Below, one piece after another: positions 6,189 to 6,189 of a stretch of DNA of 6,189 bases. A program made the position numbers and the translations under genes. Under the pieces are notes generated by a model. The model had not been told where the DNA came from, did not search any database, and saw only the letters and a list, made by a program, of their open reading frames with translations. How positions within the stretch are numbered: the stretch's first letter is position 1; every line of letters begins with the position of its first letter. The DNA comes from Arenibacter sp963972175 (GTDB lineage Bacteria > Bacteroidota > Bacteroidia > Flavobacteriales > Flavobacteriaceae), in contig CAXAVP010000260.1 of the NCBI GenBank assembly GCA_963972175.1, positions 1-6,189 on the forward strand, given 5' to 3'.

Positions 6189-6189
6189 T

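Overview
The window looks like chromosomal DNA from a member of the Bacteroidota, most likely a marine Flavobacteriaceae. The evidence is two sets of SusC/SusD-type outer-membrane uptake genes, lipoproteins with Bacteroidota-style signal peptides, an AT-leaning base composition, and a lack of clear Shine-Dalgarno sequences at most starts. I cannot name the species from the sequence.

Layout. At the left edge (2-184, plus strand) is the last 60 codons of a canonical SusD/RagB lipoprotein, the tail of a first polysaccharide-utilisation-like locus that lies mostly outside the window. It is followed by a strong hairpin terminator (212-245) and about 260 bases without a gene that hold further inverted repeats. 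Everything from 504 to the right edge is read from the minus strand. In transcription order this is a SusC-like TonB-dependent receptor (4407-6188, N-terminus outside the window), a SusD-like lipoprotein of the SusD-like_2 type (2917-4401), a PKD-domain lipoprotein (1988-2893) and a class 3-type aldehyde dehydrogenase (504-1910). The first three genes are 5 and 23 bases apart and almost certainly form one operon. The dehydrogenase follows after 77 bases and may be read through or have its own control.

How they work together. SusC forms the outer-membrane channel, the SusD-like lipoprotein sits over it as a ligand-capturing lid, and the PKD lipoprotein is probably an accessory surface-binding protein. 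No glycoside hydrolase, polysaccharide lyase, sulfatase, peptidase or regulator of the system is visible, so the ligand cannot be assigned. The aldehyde dehydrogenase is a cytoplasmic NAD(P)-dependent enzyme with all its key residues. Its link to the uptake system is only positional.

I did not find an obviously new multi-gene system. The most unusual structure is a perfect 9+9 bp inverted repeat around the annotated start codon of the dehydrogenase, with an overlapping alternative hairpin just upstream. The second is a possible small structured transcript between the two convergent gene groups.
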